A stretch of 14,128 nucleotides of DNA, taken from the NCBI GenBank assembly GCA_900547015.1, contig URFD01000035.1, forward strand, positions 1 to 14,128. Reading direction: 5' to 3'. Below are positions 6,334 to 14,124 of this stretch, piece by piece. The stretch is from an uncultured Oscillospiraceae bacterium. Lineage in GTDB: Bacteria; Bacillota; Clostridia; Oscillospirales; Ruminococcaceae. The stretch's first letter is position 1. Every line of letters begins with the position of its first letter. The notes beneath the pieces are model-generated. The model made no database searches and had not been told where the DNA came from. It was given only the letters and a program-made list of their open reading frames with translations. A program made the translations under genes and the position numbers.

Positions 6334-7758
6334 ATGATGCCAATAACATTGAGCGAGGTGGCACAGGCGGTCGGTTGTACAGACAGCCGCTTTGTGAACA
6401 ATACAGCAAAAATCACATCGATTTCGACCGATTCCCGTCCTCAGCCGGAGGACGGAGACCGGGAAGGCTGCCTGTTTGTGGCGCTTCGCGGAGAAAATTT
6501 CGACGGACATCAGTATGTGGGCGCGGCGCTTCGGAACAAGGCCGCCTATGCGCTGGTGGACCGAAAGGGTTTGGAGCTGTGCGGAGAGGAAATTTCGCCG
6601 GAACAGCTGATTGTCTGCGAAGATACCGAACAGGGCTTCTTGGATTTGGCGGGCTATTATCGCGACCGCTTCACCTTCCGGATGGTGGGTGTCACCGGAA
6701 GCGTCGGAAAAACCACCACAAAAGAGATGATTGCACAGGTGCTGTCAGCGGAATTTGAAACGCTGAAAACACAGGGAAATTTCAACAATCGTGTCGGGCT
6801 CCCGAAAACAATTTTTAATCTGGACGATACCATTCAGGCGGCAGTTTTGGAGATGGGCATGAACAGCTTTGGGGAAATCTCGGACCTGACCAGACGTGCA
6901 AAGCCGGACATGGCGGTGATTACCAATATCGGAGTAGCGCATATTGAATATCTTGGCAGCAGAGAAGGCATTTTAAAGGCAAAGCTGGAAATACTAGAAG
7001 GAATGAAGCCAGGCTCTCCGGTGATTTTGAACCGGGACGATGACCTGCTGGCAACGGCAGACTGCCTGGGAATGAGAAAAATTTACTACGGCATCGAAAG
7101 CGACGACTGCGATGTAAGAGGAAAGGACATCCACGAGGATGAAAACGAAACCTTCTTTACCATCGTTTCGCAGGGAATGGAATATCCTGCCATGATTCCG
7201 ACCATCGGGATTCACAATGTGCTCAATGCGCTGGCAGCTTTTGCGGTCGGCAAAGAGTTCGGGATGAAGCCGGAGGTCATTGTCAAGGCATTGGCTGGCT
7301 ATAAACCGTCCGGAATGCGCCAGAAGATTGTGGAGCGCAGCGGAATCCGCTTCGTGGAGGACTGCTACAACGCAGGCCCCGATTCGATGAAGGCGGCAAT
7401 TCGGGCATTTGGCTCGATGAAGCGCCCGCAGGAAAACGGCAGAAAGATTCTGGTCATGGGCGATATGCTGGAGCTGGGGGATTATTCCCAGCAGGCACAC
7501 TATGAGGCCGGCAGATGTGCCGCTCAGGAGGACATCGACATCATTTTCTGCTTTGGCGAGCAGTCCTTGGCAGCCAGTCAGGGTGCAAGGGAAGCCTGCA
7601 ACGGAAACTGCGGAAAGGACATCCGTTACTTTACCGATAAGGAAGAGATGACCCAAAGTCTGCTGGCACTGGTGCAGAAGGGGGATACCCTCTGGTTCAA
7701 GGCCAGCCGCGGAATCAAGCTGGAAGAGGTGCTGTCGCGCCTGTACGAACGCTTCTAA
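6334..7758 (+). CDS. murF: UDP-MurNAc-tripeptide–D-alanyl-D-alanine ligase MurF
   Basis: A cytoplasmic ligase (474 residues, typical length) that attaches D-Ala-D-Ala to UDP-MurNAc-tripeptide, completing the pentapeptide precursor. It has an N-terminal UDP-binding domain with STDSR (30-34) and GCLFVALRGENFDGHQY (45-61), the P-loop TGSVGKTTT (121-129), GNFNNRVGLP (148-157), EMGMN (173-177), NIGVAHIEYLGS (198-209), and the C-terminal domain with DCYNAGPDSM (343-352) and GDMLELG (376-382). The usual MurF motif is YNANPxSM; a Gly replaces the second Asn here. GGGAGGG (6316-6322) lies 11 bases before the first of two adjacent ATGs (6334, 6337); the second is equally possible. An overlapping ATG at 6324 opens a different, spurious frame. 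It appears to head a second transcription unit. Confidence 0.96.
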   Translation: MMPITLSEVAQAVGCTDSRFVNNTAKITSISTDSRPQPEDGDREGCLFVALRGENFDGHQYVGAALRNKAAYALVDRKGLELCGEEISPEQLIVCEDTEQGFLDLAGYYRDRFTFRMVGVTGSVGKTTTKEMIAQVLSAEFETLKTQGNFNNRVGLPKTIFNLDDTIQAAVLEMGMNSFGEISDLTRRAKPDMAVITNIGVAHIEYLGSREGILKAKLEILEGMKPGSPVILNRDDDLLATADCLGMRKIYYGIESDDCDVRGKDIHEDENETFFTIVSQGMEYPAMIPTIGIHNVLNALAAFAVGKEFGMKPEVIVKALAGYKPSGMRQKIVERSGIRFVEDCYNAGPDSMKAAIRAFGSMKRPQENGRKILVMGDMLELGDYSQQAHYEAGRCAAQEDIDIIFCFGEQSLAASQGAREACNGNCGKDIRYFTDKEEMTQSLLALVQKGDTLWFKASRGIKLEEVLSRLYERF

Positions 7759-7802
7759 CGGATTCTGAAAAGACGGAAAAAGGAAAGGATTGACACAACA
7801 AC

Positions 7803-8801
7803 ATGAATTTTATGGGAATACTGGTGACGCTGGTCACCTCCTTTGTGATTACCTCGGTGATTGGCATCTGGCTGATTCCGTTCCTGCATAAGCTGCGCTA
7901 TGGTCAGACGATTCTGGACATCGGGCCTGCATGGCACAAGAGCAAACAGGGCACCCCGACCATGGGCGGTCTAATGTTTATCATCGGCATTGTGATTGCC
8001 TGTGCAGCAGGCTGGATTACGATGAAGTTTTCCGGCCGCGGTTTGGCAGATGCCGGGCCGAACGGCAGCTTCTATCTGGTGGGCGGTCTGCTGATGTCGC
8101 TGGGCTTTGCGGCAATCGGCTTTTTGGATGACTATATCAAGGTGGTAAAAAAGCGGAATCTGGGCCTCAAGGCATGGCAGAAATCCTGCGGACAGCTTTT
8201 CGTCGCAGTGGCTTATCTGATTGGAGAGGCCCTGCTTGCCCCGACTACGATGGTGTGGATTCCCTTTGCAGGTGAATTTAATTTTGGCTTCTTCTATTAT
8301 CCGCTCATGCTCTTTATCATCGTCGGCGCAGTCAACTCGGTCAACCTCACCGACGGCATCGATGGTCTGGCAGCCTCGGTGACGATGGTGGCAGGCATGG
8401 GCTTTATGGTGATTGCGGCACTGGAAAGCTACTCTCAGATGAACCTGCTGGCAGCAGCACTGGCAGGCGGCTGTCTGGGCTTTCTGGTCTGGAACTTTCA
8501 CCCGGCAAAGGTCTTTATGGGTGATACCGGCTCCCTGTTTTTGGGCGGTGTTGTGGTCGCCCTTGCGTTCGGACTGCGGATTCCGGTCGTGCTGATTTTC
8601 ATTGGAATCGTTTATGTGATGGAAACCCTTTCCGATATTATCCAAATCGGCAGCGTGAAGCTGACCGGCAAGCGTGTATTCAAGATGGCTCCGATTCACC
8701 ATCACTTTGAGATGTGCGGATGGAGCGAGGTAAAAATCGTTGCAGTATTTTCGGCAGTGACAGCAGTAGGCTGTGTGATTGCAATTCTGTCGATTCTGTA
8801 A
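7803..8801 (+). CDS. mraY: Phospho-N-acetylmuramoyl-pentapeptide-transferase MraY
   Basis: A polytopic membrane enzyme (332 residues) that transfers phospho-MurNAc-pentapeptide from UDP to undecaprenyl phosphate, making lipid I on the inner face of the membrane. Family signatures are TPTMGG (51-56), the Mg-binding pair D109-D110 in GFLDDYIKVVKKRNLGL, NLTDGIDGLA (181-190) with D184, FMGDTGSLFLGG (238-249) with D241, and the MAPIHHHFE loop (295-303). Around ten hydrophobic segments are apparent. The ATG at 7803 is preceded by AGGAAAGG (7781-7788), an unusually long 14 bases away, but no better in-frame start exists and the protein aligns to the expected N-terminus. murF ends 44 bp upstream. In most Firmicute dcw clusters murD follows; here ftsW does. 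Confidence 0.97.
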   Translation: MNFMGILVTLVTSFVITSVIGIWLIPFLHKLRYGQTILDIGPAWHKSKQGTPTMGGLMFIIGIVIACAAGWITMKFSGRGLADAGPNGSFYLVGGLLMSLGFAAIGFLDDYIKVVKKRNLGLKAWQKSCGQLFVAVAYLIGEALLAPTTMVWIPFAGEFNFGFFYYPLMLFIIVGAVNSVNLTDGIDGLAASVTMVAGMGFMVIAALESYSQMNLLAAALAGGCLGFLVWNFHPAKVFMGDTGSLFLGGVVVALAFGLRIPVVLIFIGIVYVMETLSDIIQIGSVKLTGKRVFKMAPIHHHFEMCGWSEVKIVAVFSAVTAVGCVIAILSIL

Positions 8802-8834
8802 TAGACTCCATGTATTAGAAAGGCGGCGAAACGG

Positions 8835-10145
8835 TTGAAGAAACGGCAGTCCCCAACCTCGTCAAGGACGCGGCGTCCGGCAGACAAATCCAATGTACTT
8901 TCCTATCCGAGCCCGTCAGAAAAAAAGCGGCGTTATGTCCGCCCTTCGGCAAGCAGCCAAACCCAACGAATGGCAGTGAAGGACAGAAGAAAGCAGGGAA
9001 GCGCACAAACGAAGGTTCCCCCGTTTTATATCTGGGGCGACTTTGACCTGCCGTTCCTGCTGTTGACACTGGCACTGCTGGGGTTTGGTCTGGTCATGCT
9101 GTTTTCAGCCAGCTATGCCCGCGCCTATTACTACAAGGACAGCAGCTTCTATTATATCCGAAAGCAGATTATATGGTCAGTGATTGGAATTGCCGGCATG
9201 ATTGGCGCGTCCTTTATCAACTACCACTACCTGCGAAAATTCGTCTGGCCGCTGTATGTGGGTTCCATCCTGCTGTGTATGGCGTGCTATCTGTTTGAAG
9301 CAGAAAACGGAGCCAAGCGCTGGGTGAGAATTTTGGGTGTCAACTTCCAGCCCTCCGAGGTTGGAAAATTCGCCCTGATTCTGTTGTTTGCTCATCTAAT
9401 GAGTAAGTACCAAAAACAGATGAACCGATTATGGGATGGAACGCTGCGCTATCTGGCGCTGTTTGGGGTGCTGGCTATCATTGTCGTTCTCCAGCCGCAC
9501 CTTTCGGCAACCATCCTTTTGGCAGGAATTACGGTGGCCATGCTCTTTGTCGGCGGCGCCAATATCCTCCACATGACAACCATCGGCGGCATCGGAATTG
9601 CCGGACTGGCAGCGATGGTCATTACGATGAAGAGCTTCTTCTCCGACCGTTTTGCCCATGTTCTGATTCGTCTGACCTACTGGCTGGACCCGTTTGCCAG
9701 CACCGACTGGGGCTCCTATCAAACCCGTCAGTCCCTTTTGGCAATCGGCTCCGGTGGTCTGGTGGGGCTGGGCTTGGGCGAATCGCGGCAGAAACAGCTG
9801 TATCTGCCGGAGGTACAGAACGACTTTGTATTTGCCATTATCTGCGAAGAGCTCGGCTTTGTCGGAGCCTGCCTGATTATCGTGCTGTTTGCACTGCTGA
9901 TTTGGCGCGGATATACCATCGCCCTGCACGCCAGAGACCGCTTCGGCGCGCTGATTGCGGTGGGAATCACCACCCAAATCGGGATGCAGGTGATGCTGAA
10001 CATCGCAGTTGTTACCAACAGTATCCCAAACACCGGCATCAGCCTTCCGCTGTTTTCCTACGGAGGAACCTCGCTGTGTATGATTTTGGGTGAGCTTGGG
10101 ATTCTGCTGGCGGTGTCGCGGCAGGGAAATTATGAGAAAGAATGA
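8835..10145 (+). CDS. ftsW: SEDS peptidoglycan polymerase FtsW (or SpoVE)
   Basis: A multi-pass membrane glycosyltransferase (436 residues) that polymerises lipid II with its cognate class B PBP. The transmembrane core runs from about residue 72. SEDS signatures are NGAKRWVRILGVNFQPSEVG (158-177), the extracellular loop VQNDFVFAIICEELGF (327-342) with the likely catalytic D330, and PNTGISLPLFSYGGTS (398-413). The start is taken as TTG at 8835, behind AAAGGCGG (8819-8826); the internal ATG at 8970 has no Shine-Dalgarno. This gives a basic, Ser/Pro-rich cytoplasmic N-terminus of about 65 residues, longer than in many FtsW. FtsW and the sporulation paralogue SpoVE cannot be told apart here, though dcw position favours the division role. 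RodA is less likely. Its TGA stop overlaps an ATG, but murG starts further on. Confidence 0.93.
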   Translation: MKKRQSPTSSRTRRPADKSNVLSYPSPSEKKRRYVRPSASSQTQRMAVKDRRKQGSAQTKVPPFYIWGDFDLPFLLLTLALLGFGLVMLFSASYARAYYYKDSSFYYIRKQIIWSVIGIAGMIGASFINYHYLRKFVWPLYVGSILLCMACYLFEAENGAKRWVRILGVNFQPSEVGKFALILLFAHLMSKYQKQMNRLWDGTLRYLALFGVLAIIVVLQPHLSATILLAGITVAMLFVGGANILHMTTIGGIGIAGLAAMVITMKSFFSDRFAHVLIRLTYWLDPFASTDWGSYQTRQSLLAIGSGGLVGLGLGESRQKQLYLPEVQNDFVFAIICEELGFVGACLIIVLFALLIWRGYTIALHARDRFGALIAVGITTQIGMQVMLNIAVVTNSIPNTGISLPLFSYGGTSLCMILGELGILLAVSRQGNYEKE

Positions 10146-10180
10146 CAGGATGCCATACAGGAAAGGAAGGATTCAGAACA

Positions 10181-11326
10181 ATGAGAATTCTGTTTGCCTG
10201 CGGTGGAACAGGGGGACACATCAATCCGGCGATTGCCATCGCCTCCACCCTGAAGGCCAAGCAGCCGGATGCCCAAATTTTGTTTGCGGGAAATCCCAAC
10301 GGAATGGAGGCAAAGCTGGTTCCACAGGCTGGCTTCGATTTTGCACCGATTATCATCAAGGGGTTCCAGCGCAAGCTGACCTGGTTTAATATCAAATACA
10401 ACATTTCCTCGGTCTTTTATCTGACCACCGCCTCGATGCGCTCCCAGAAGCTGATTGAAGGCTTTGGGCCGGATCTGGTGGTCGGCACCGGCGGATATGT
10501 CAGCGGCCCCATCCTTCGCAAGGCAGCCCAGATGGGGATTCGCACAGTCAGCCACGAGTCCAATGCTTTCCCGGGTGTGACCACAAAGCTGCTGTCCCGC
10601 TATGTGGACGAAATCCTGCTGGCGGTGCCGGAGGCAAAAAAATATCTCCATGAGGGCTGTCAGGAGGTCGTGGTCGGCAACCCGGTTCGGGAATCGATTG
10701 TCTATGCAGACCGTGCGCGTGCGCGTGAAAAGCTGGGAATCACCGACCAGGTGTGCATCGTGTCCTTCGGCGGAAGCCAAGGCGCGCATCGGCTCAATCA
10801 GGCGATGGCAGACCTGATGGCATGGCACACCCGACAGGGCAGTGATTTTTCGGGTAGGATTCACCATATCCATGCGACCGGAAAATATGGAGTGGAGGAT
10901 TTTCCACAGATGCTTGAGGAGAGGGGAGCGCAGTTTCGCAACAACCCCAATGTCGATATCCGGGAATATATCCACGATATGGACGACTGTCTGGCAGCGG
11001 CTGATTTGGTCATCTGCCGAGCGGGTGCATCCACTCTGTCCGAGCTGGAGGCGGCAGGCCGCGCTTCGATTCTGATTCCTTCTCCGAATGTCGCAGAAAA
11101 CCACCAGTATCATAATGGAATGGTTTTGGTGAAAAACGACGCGGCGGTGCTGATTGAGGAAAAGGATTTGACCGGAGAGCTGCTCTGCCGCAAGGTCGAG
11201 GAGCTGGTCCGCAATCCGCAGAGGCTCCGCGAAATCGGCCAGAATGCCCAGAAGCTGGCACGCATCGATGCCAACGAGAAGATTTATGAAGAGCTGATGA
11301 AGGTGCTGCGCGCACCGAAATCATAA
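10181..11326 (+). CDS. murG: UDP-GlcNAc–lipid I N-acetylglucosaminyltransferase MurG
   Basis: A GT28/GT-B glycosyltransferase (381 residues), peripheral on the inner membrane face, converting lipid I to lipid II. The N-terminal glycine loop CGGTGGHINPA is at 7-17, VGTGGYVSGP at 101-110, HESNAFPGVTTKLL at 125-138, VGNPVRE at 165-171, the second glycine loop SFGGSQGAHRLNQA at 195-208, and the UDP-GlcNAc-binding region RAGASTLSELEAAGRASILI at 280-299 followed by AENHQ (305-309). The start is placed at 10181 because the glycine loop must lie at the extreme N-terminus and GGAAGG (10165-10170) is ten bases upstream. The in-frame ATG at 10142, overlapping the ftsW stop, would add 13 unrelated residues and lacks its own ribosome site. 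Confidence 0.97.
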   Translation: MRILFACGGTGGHINPAIAIASTLKAKQPDAQILFAGNPNGMEAKLVPQAGFDFAPIIIKGFQRKLTWFNIKYNISSVFYLTTASMRSQKLIEGFGPDLVVGTGGYVSGPILRKAAQMGIRTVSHESNAFPGVTTKLLSRYVDEILLAVPEAKKYLHEGCQEVVVGNPVRESIVYADRARAREKLGITDQVCIVSFGGSQGAHRLNQAMADLMAWHTRQGSDFSGRIHHIHATGKYGVEDFPQMLEERGAQFRNNPNVDIREYIHDMDDCLAAADLVICRAGASTLSELEAAGRASILIPSPNVAENHQYHNGMVLVKNDAAVLIEEKDLTGELLCRKVEELVRNPQRLREIGQNAQKLARIDANEKIYEELMKVLRAPKS

Positions 11327-11352
11327 CGAAACGACCGCAAAAGGGACCAAAG

Positions 11353-11439
11353 ATGTGCCAAATGCATAGGATGCTGTGTAAAGCAGGAGCCGCGGCAGCG
11401 GCAGCTATGCAGAAAGGGTGCGTGAAAGATGGAAACTGA
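11353..11439 (+). CDS. Possible small upstream ORF overlapping the murA start
   Basis: An ATG at 11353 opens 28 codons ending in TGA at 11437-11439, overlapping the murA ATG (11429) out of frame. AAAGGGA (11340-11346) lies six bases before it, a usable ribosome site. The peptide is Met/Cys-rich at the start and contains a GAAAAAA stretch (residues 12-18) encoded by the repetitive GCCGCGGCAGCGGCAGCT. It could couple translation into murA or be chance; no homologue is recognised. Confidence that it is translated is low. Confidence 0.2.
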   Translation: MCQMHRMLCKAGAAAAAAMQKGCVKDGN

Positions 11440-12700
11440 GCGGTACATAGTGGAAGGCCGACACAGGCTGGAGGGCGAGGTCCGGGTACACGGCGCAAAA
11501 AATGCAGCCCTCCCGATCCTTGCAGCATCCCTGCTGTGCGACGGCTGTGAGATTGAAAATTGCCCCGATTTGTCCGATATTCGTGCGGCGGAAAATATCC
11601 TGCGGCATCTGGGGTGCGAGACCTGCTGGCAGCGGGACGGCAATCTTCAGAAGGTTTTGTCGGTCCGTCCAAAGGGCCCCTTTGTCTGGGACATCCCGGA
11701 TTCGCTGATGCGGGAGATGCGCTCCTCCATCGTCTTTTTGGGGGCAATCATCGCCCGATGCAGACAGGCAAGGATTTCCTATCCGGGAGGCTGCGAGCTG
11801 GGGCCCCGTCCCATCGACCTGCATCTGTCTGCTCTGAAAAAGCTGGGCGTGGAGATTGAGGAGGACTGCGGCTGCTTGGTGTGCAGGGTGCCGGGCAAGT
11901 TGCACGGCGCACAAATTACCCTCCCCTTCCCAAGCGTGGGAGCGACCGAAAATATCATGATTGCGGCATCGCTGGCTGAGGGAGAAACTGTGATACGAAA
12001 CGCTGCGCGAGAGCCGGAGATTCTGGACCTTGCGGGCTTTCTGAATTCCTGCGGAGCCAAAATTCGTGTGCTGGCAGACGGAACGGTGGCAATCAGCGGA
12101 GTCAAACGATTGGGCAGTTGCCACTATCGGGTGATTCCGGACCGCATCGTTGCGGTGACCTACCTCTGCTGCTGTGCGGCGGCAACAGGAGAAATCCTGC
12201 TTCGGGGAGTTCGTCCGGAGCATCTGAGCGCGGTACTGCCGGTTTTGGAAGAGATGGGGTGCAGGCTTCACTCAGAAGGAGAAACCATCCGAATCCGTTG
12301 TACTGAGCCGGTGCAGGCGGTCAGCACCATCTCCACCATGCCCTATCCCGGGTTTCCAACCGATGCGCTGGCGCCGGTGATGGCAGCCGCCTGCTGTGCG
12401 CAGGGGACGACGATTTTTATCGAAAACATTTTTCAGGACCGCTTCAAGCACGCATGGGAGCTTTGCAGGATGGGTGCAGACATTCAGGCAGAGGGGCGTG
12501 TAGCGGTCGTTCGAGGAGTACCTCATCTGCACGGCGCCAGAGTCCGCTGTACCGACCTTCGAGGAGGAGCGGCGCTGGTAGCAGCTGCGCTGGGCGCACA
12601 GGGTCGGACCGAAATCGAAGAGGTTCGGCACGTGCTGCGCGGATATGAAAATCTGGACCAAACCCTCAATTCGCTGGGGGCCAAGGTTATCCGGAGCTAG
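11429..12700 (+). CDS. murA: UDP-N-acetylglucosamine 1-carboxyvinyltransferase MurA
   Basis: A cytoplasmic enzyme (423 residues) transferring enolpyruvate from PEP to UDP-GlcNAc, the first committed step of peptidoglycan synthesis. Catalytic positions match E. coli MurA: K24-N25 (HGAKNAALPI), R98, C122 in GGCELGPRPIDLH (equivalent to Cys115), R127, D312 in PYPGFPTD (Asp305), R378 in DLRGGAALV and R404 in RGYE (Arg397). A Cys rather than Asp at 122 predicts the usual fosfomycin-sensitive type. AAAGGGTG (11413-11420) lies eight bases before the ATG. The protein holds about 21 cysteines, including CCC at 247-249, and the usual TDxQ motif is TDAL here. murA between murG and ftsQ is a common clostridial order. 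Confidence 0.96.
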   Translation: METERYIVEGRHRLEGEVRVHGAKNAALPILAASLLCDGCEIENCPDLSDIRAAENILRHLGCETCWQRDGNLQKVLSVRPKGPFVWDIPDSLMREMRSSIVFLGAIIARCRQARISYPGGCELGPRPIDLHLSALKKLGVEIEEDCGCLVCRVPGKLHGAQITLPFPSVGATENIMIAASLAEGETVIRNAAREPEILDLAGFLNSCGAKIRVLADGTVAISGVKRLGSCHYRVIPDRIVAVTYLCCCAAATGEILLRGVRPEHLSAVLPVLEEMGCRLHSEGETIRIRCTEPVQAVSTISTMPYPGFPTDALAPVMAAACCAQGTTIFIENIFQDRFKHAWELCRMGADIQAEGRVAVVRGVPHLHGARVRCTDLRGGAALVAAALGAQGRTEIEEVRHVLRGYENLDQTLNSLGAKVIRS

Positions 12701-12725
12701 CTTCGGAATTCAGGACAGAATACAA

Positions 12726-12749
12726 CGGGCAGGCTTTCGGGCCTGTCCG
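12726..12749 (+). repeat. Stable hairpin in the murA–ftsQ gap
   Basis: CGGGCAGGC (12726-12734) pairs with GCCTGTCCG (12741-12749) over nine base pairs (one G-U) with a TTTCGG loop. No T-run follows, so it is not a standard intrinsic terminator. CCTGTC (12742-12747) also forms a near-palindrome with GACAGG (12749-12754) around one base, as a DNA operator might. It may be an mRNA processing or stability element. The pairing is direct; the role is unknown. Confidence 0.5.
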
Positions 12750-12793
12750 ACAGGATAGAAGTAACCAAATCAAAATAGGAAAGGAGTTTTCTG

Positions 12794-14104
12794 ATGCCAA
12801 GCGGACAGTCTCGCAGTTCACCAAAAAAACGGAAGCTCAGAAGGGTGCGGCGCTATCTGCTGCATTACCTCTTGCTGGGCGTGTTTTGTTTTGCGATTGC
12901 GTTTGTCATGTGCTACACCGTCTTTTTCAAGCTGGAAAAAATTAAAATCAGCGGCTGCACGGTGTACGGAGAAACGCAGATTGTCGATGAAATCGGCGCG
13001 CAAAAAGGGGACAGCCTGTTTCGCATCAACATCTCCAATGCTGAAAAGAAGCTGGCAGGAAAGCTCCCCTATATCCGTTCGGTCAAGATACGGCGCCAGT
13101 TCCCGACCACCCTCCGCGTCGAAATACAGGAGGAGGAGGTTTTGGGCGCTGTCTATACCGAGGAGGGCTTTGCCATCATCTCGACCACCGGCAAGGTGCT
13201 GGAAAGCAAGGTGCTGGCTCTGGAGGAAGGCATCCCCCGACTGGTTGGGATTCCCTCCCAGCTCTATGAGACCGGCAGTTATTTAAAAACCGCTGCCGAA
13301 AAGAATAAGGAGTCAAAGCTGCTGCCGCAGATTCAAGCGCTGGCGATGGTTCGGGAAGAACTGATTCGTCAGGGATTTACCGACATCACCTATTATGATG
13401 CCAGCGATACGCTCAATCTCAAGGTGATGGTCGAAAACAGGCTCCTGCTCAAGCTGGGAACCCAGAGCGATATGGAATACAAGCTCGGGTTTATACGCGG
13501 AGTATTGGATGGAAAGGAAAGCGGCAGCAAGGAATTTCAAAATGTTCCCGAAGAGGGAACCCTCGACTTCAGCAATCCGCCTGCTCTGCACACTGTTTCG
13601 GTGAGCATCGATAAAGTCAAAAACGAGGAAGCCTATCTGGACTTTGGCGTGGAGCTGCCAGCCAAGACCGACAACGTCGTCGGTGGACAGCAGTCCGCTC
13701 CGCTACCCGTAACGCAGACGCAGGAGGAACAGCAGACCCCACAGGACGGTCAGACGGGTGAGGAACAGCAAGCCCCGACAGAACAGCCTGTCACGGCACA
13801 GCCGCAGGCCCCGGAGCCTGCACAGACGATTGCCGGCTCAGCTGCACCGACCAATTCGGGAGGAGCGGTCGTGCAAAACTCTGCCGGAGGCCAGCAAAGC
13901 AGCGCGATGCCGCAGCCGGCGGACGGCTCTTCTCAGAAACAGCCGGAGCAATCGGAGCAGCAGCCACAGCAAACGCCGGATGCTCCGCAGGCGGTCTCAC
14001 AGCTGCCCGCACAGTCCGCAGGACAGACGACACCCGACAGCGCTCAGGAATCGTCTGGCGGCAGTGTTTTCAATGCACCCAGTCATGCACCAATCGTCAA
14101 TTAA
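12794..14104 (+). CDS. ftsQ: Cell division protein FtsQ/DivIB with long Gln/Pro-rich C-terminal tail
   Basis: A bitopic divisome scaffold of 436 residues. It has a basic cytoplasmic N-terminus (1-20), one membrane helix (about 22-45), a POTRA domain (about 46-114: FKLEKIKISG, GDSLFRINI, LPYIRSVKIRRQFPTTLRVE) and a FtsQ/DivIB beta domain to about 290. It binds FtsL and DivIC/FtsB and helps control septal synthesis. AAGGAG (12781-12786) lies seven bases upstream of the ATG. From about residue 291 to the end the protein is a Gln/Pro/Ser/Ala/Thr-rich, repeat-like, presumably disordered extracellular tail of about 145 residues, ending in SHAPIVN. Many DivIB proteins have only a short tail. The POTRA and dcw position make the identification firm despite low family identity. 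Confidence 0.9.
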   Translation: MPSGQSRSSPKKRKLRRVRRYLLHYLLLGVFCFAIAFVMCYTVFFKLEKIKISGCTVYGETQIVDEIGAQKGDSLFRINISNAEKKLAGKLPYIRSVKIRRQFPTTLRVEIQEEEVLGAVYTEEGFAIISTTGKVLESKVLALEEGIPRLVGIPSQLYETGSYLKTAAEKNKESKLLPQIQALAMVREELIRQGFTDITYYDASDTLNLKVMVENRLLLKLGTQSDMEYKLGFIRGVLDGKESGSKEFQNVPEEGTLDFSNPPALHTVSVSIDKVKNEEAYLDFGVELPAKTDNVVGGQQSAPLPVTQTQEEQQTPQDGQTGEEQQAPTEQPVTAQPQAPEPAQTIAGSAAPTNSGGAVVQNSAGGQQSSAMPQPADGSSQKQPEQSEQQPQQTPDAPQAVSQLPAQSAGQTTPDSAQESSGGSVFNAPSHAPIVN

Positions 14105-14124
14105 CCACCCAGTGTTTTGGTTAA
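14101..14124 (+). repeat. Inverted repeat at the ftsQ stop codon
   Basis: TTAACCA (14101-14107) and TGGTTAA (14118-14124) are perfect 7-bp inverted repeats separated by ten bases; the first arm includes the ftsQ TAA stop. The stem is AT-rich and the window ends four bases later, so a following T-run cannot be judged. It could be a weak terminator, a processing site or chance. Confidence 0.25.

Noticed and set aside
7790..7795. TTGACA just before mraY as a -35 promoter element
   Set aside because: No -10-like hexamer occurs at 16-18 bp spacing downstream, and the site lies inside the mraY ribosome-binding region.
10142..10180. ATG overlapping the ftsW stop as murG start
   Set aside because: It would displace the GGTGGH loop from the N-terminus by 13 residues and lacks a Shine-Dalgarno; 10181 is better.
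11389..11402. GCCGC/GCGGC hairpin before murA as a terminator
   Set aside because: The stem is only 5 bp and no T-run follows; it is explained as well by repetitive GCN sequence.
13791..14033. Minus-strand frame opposite the DivIB tail
   Set aside because: It mirrors the low-complexity Gln/Pro codons of the + strand; no ribosome site or conserved motif.
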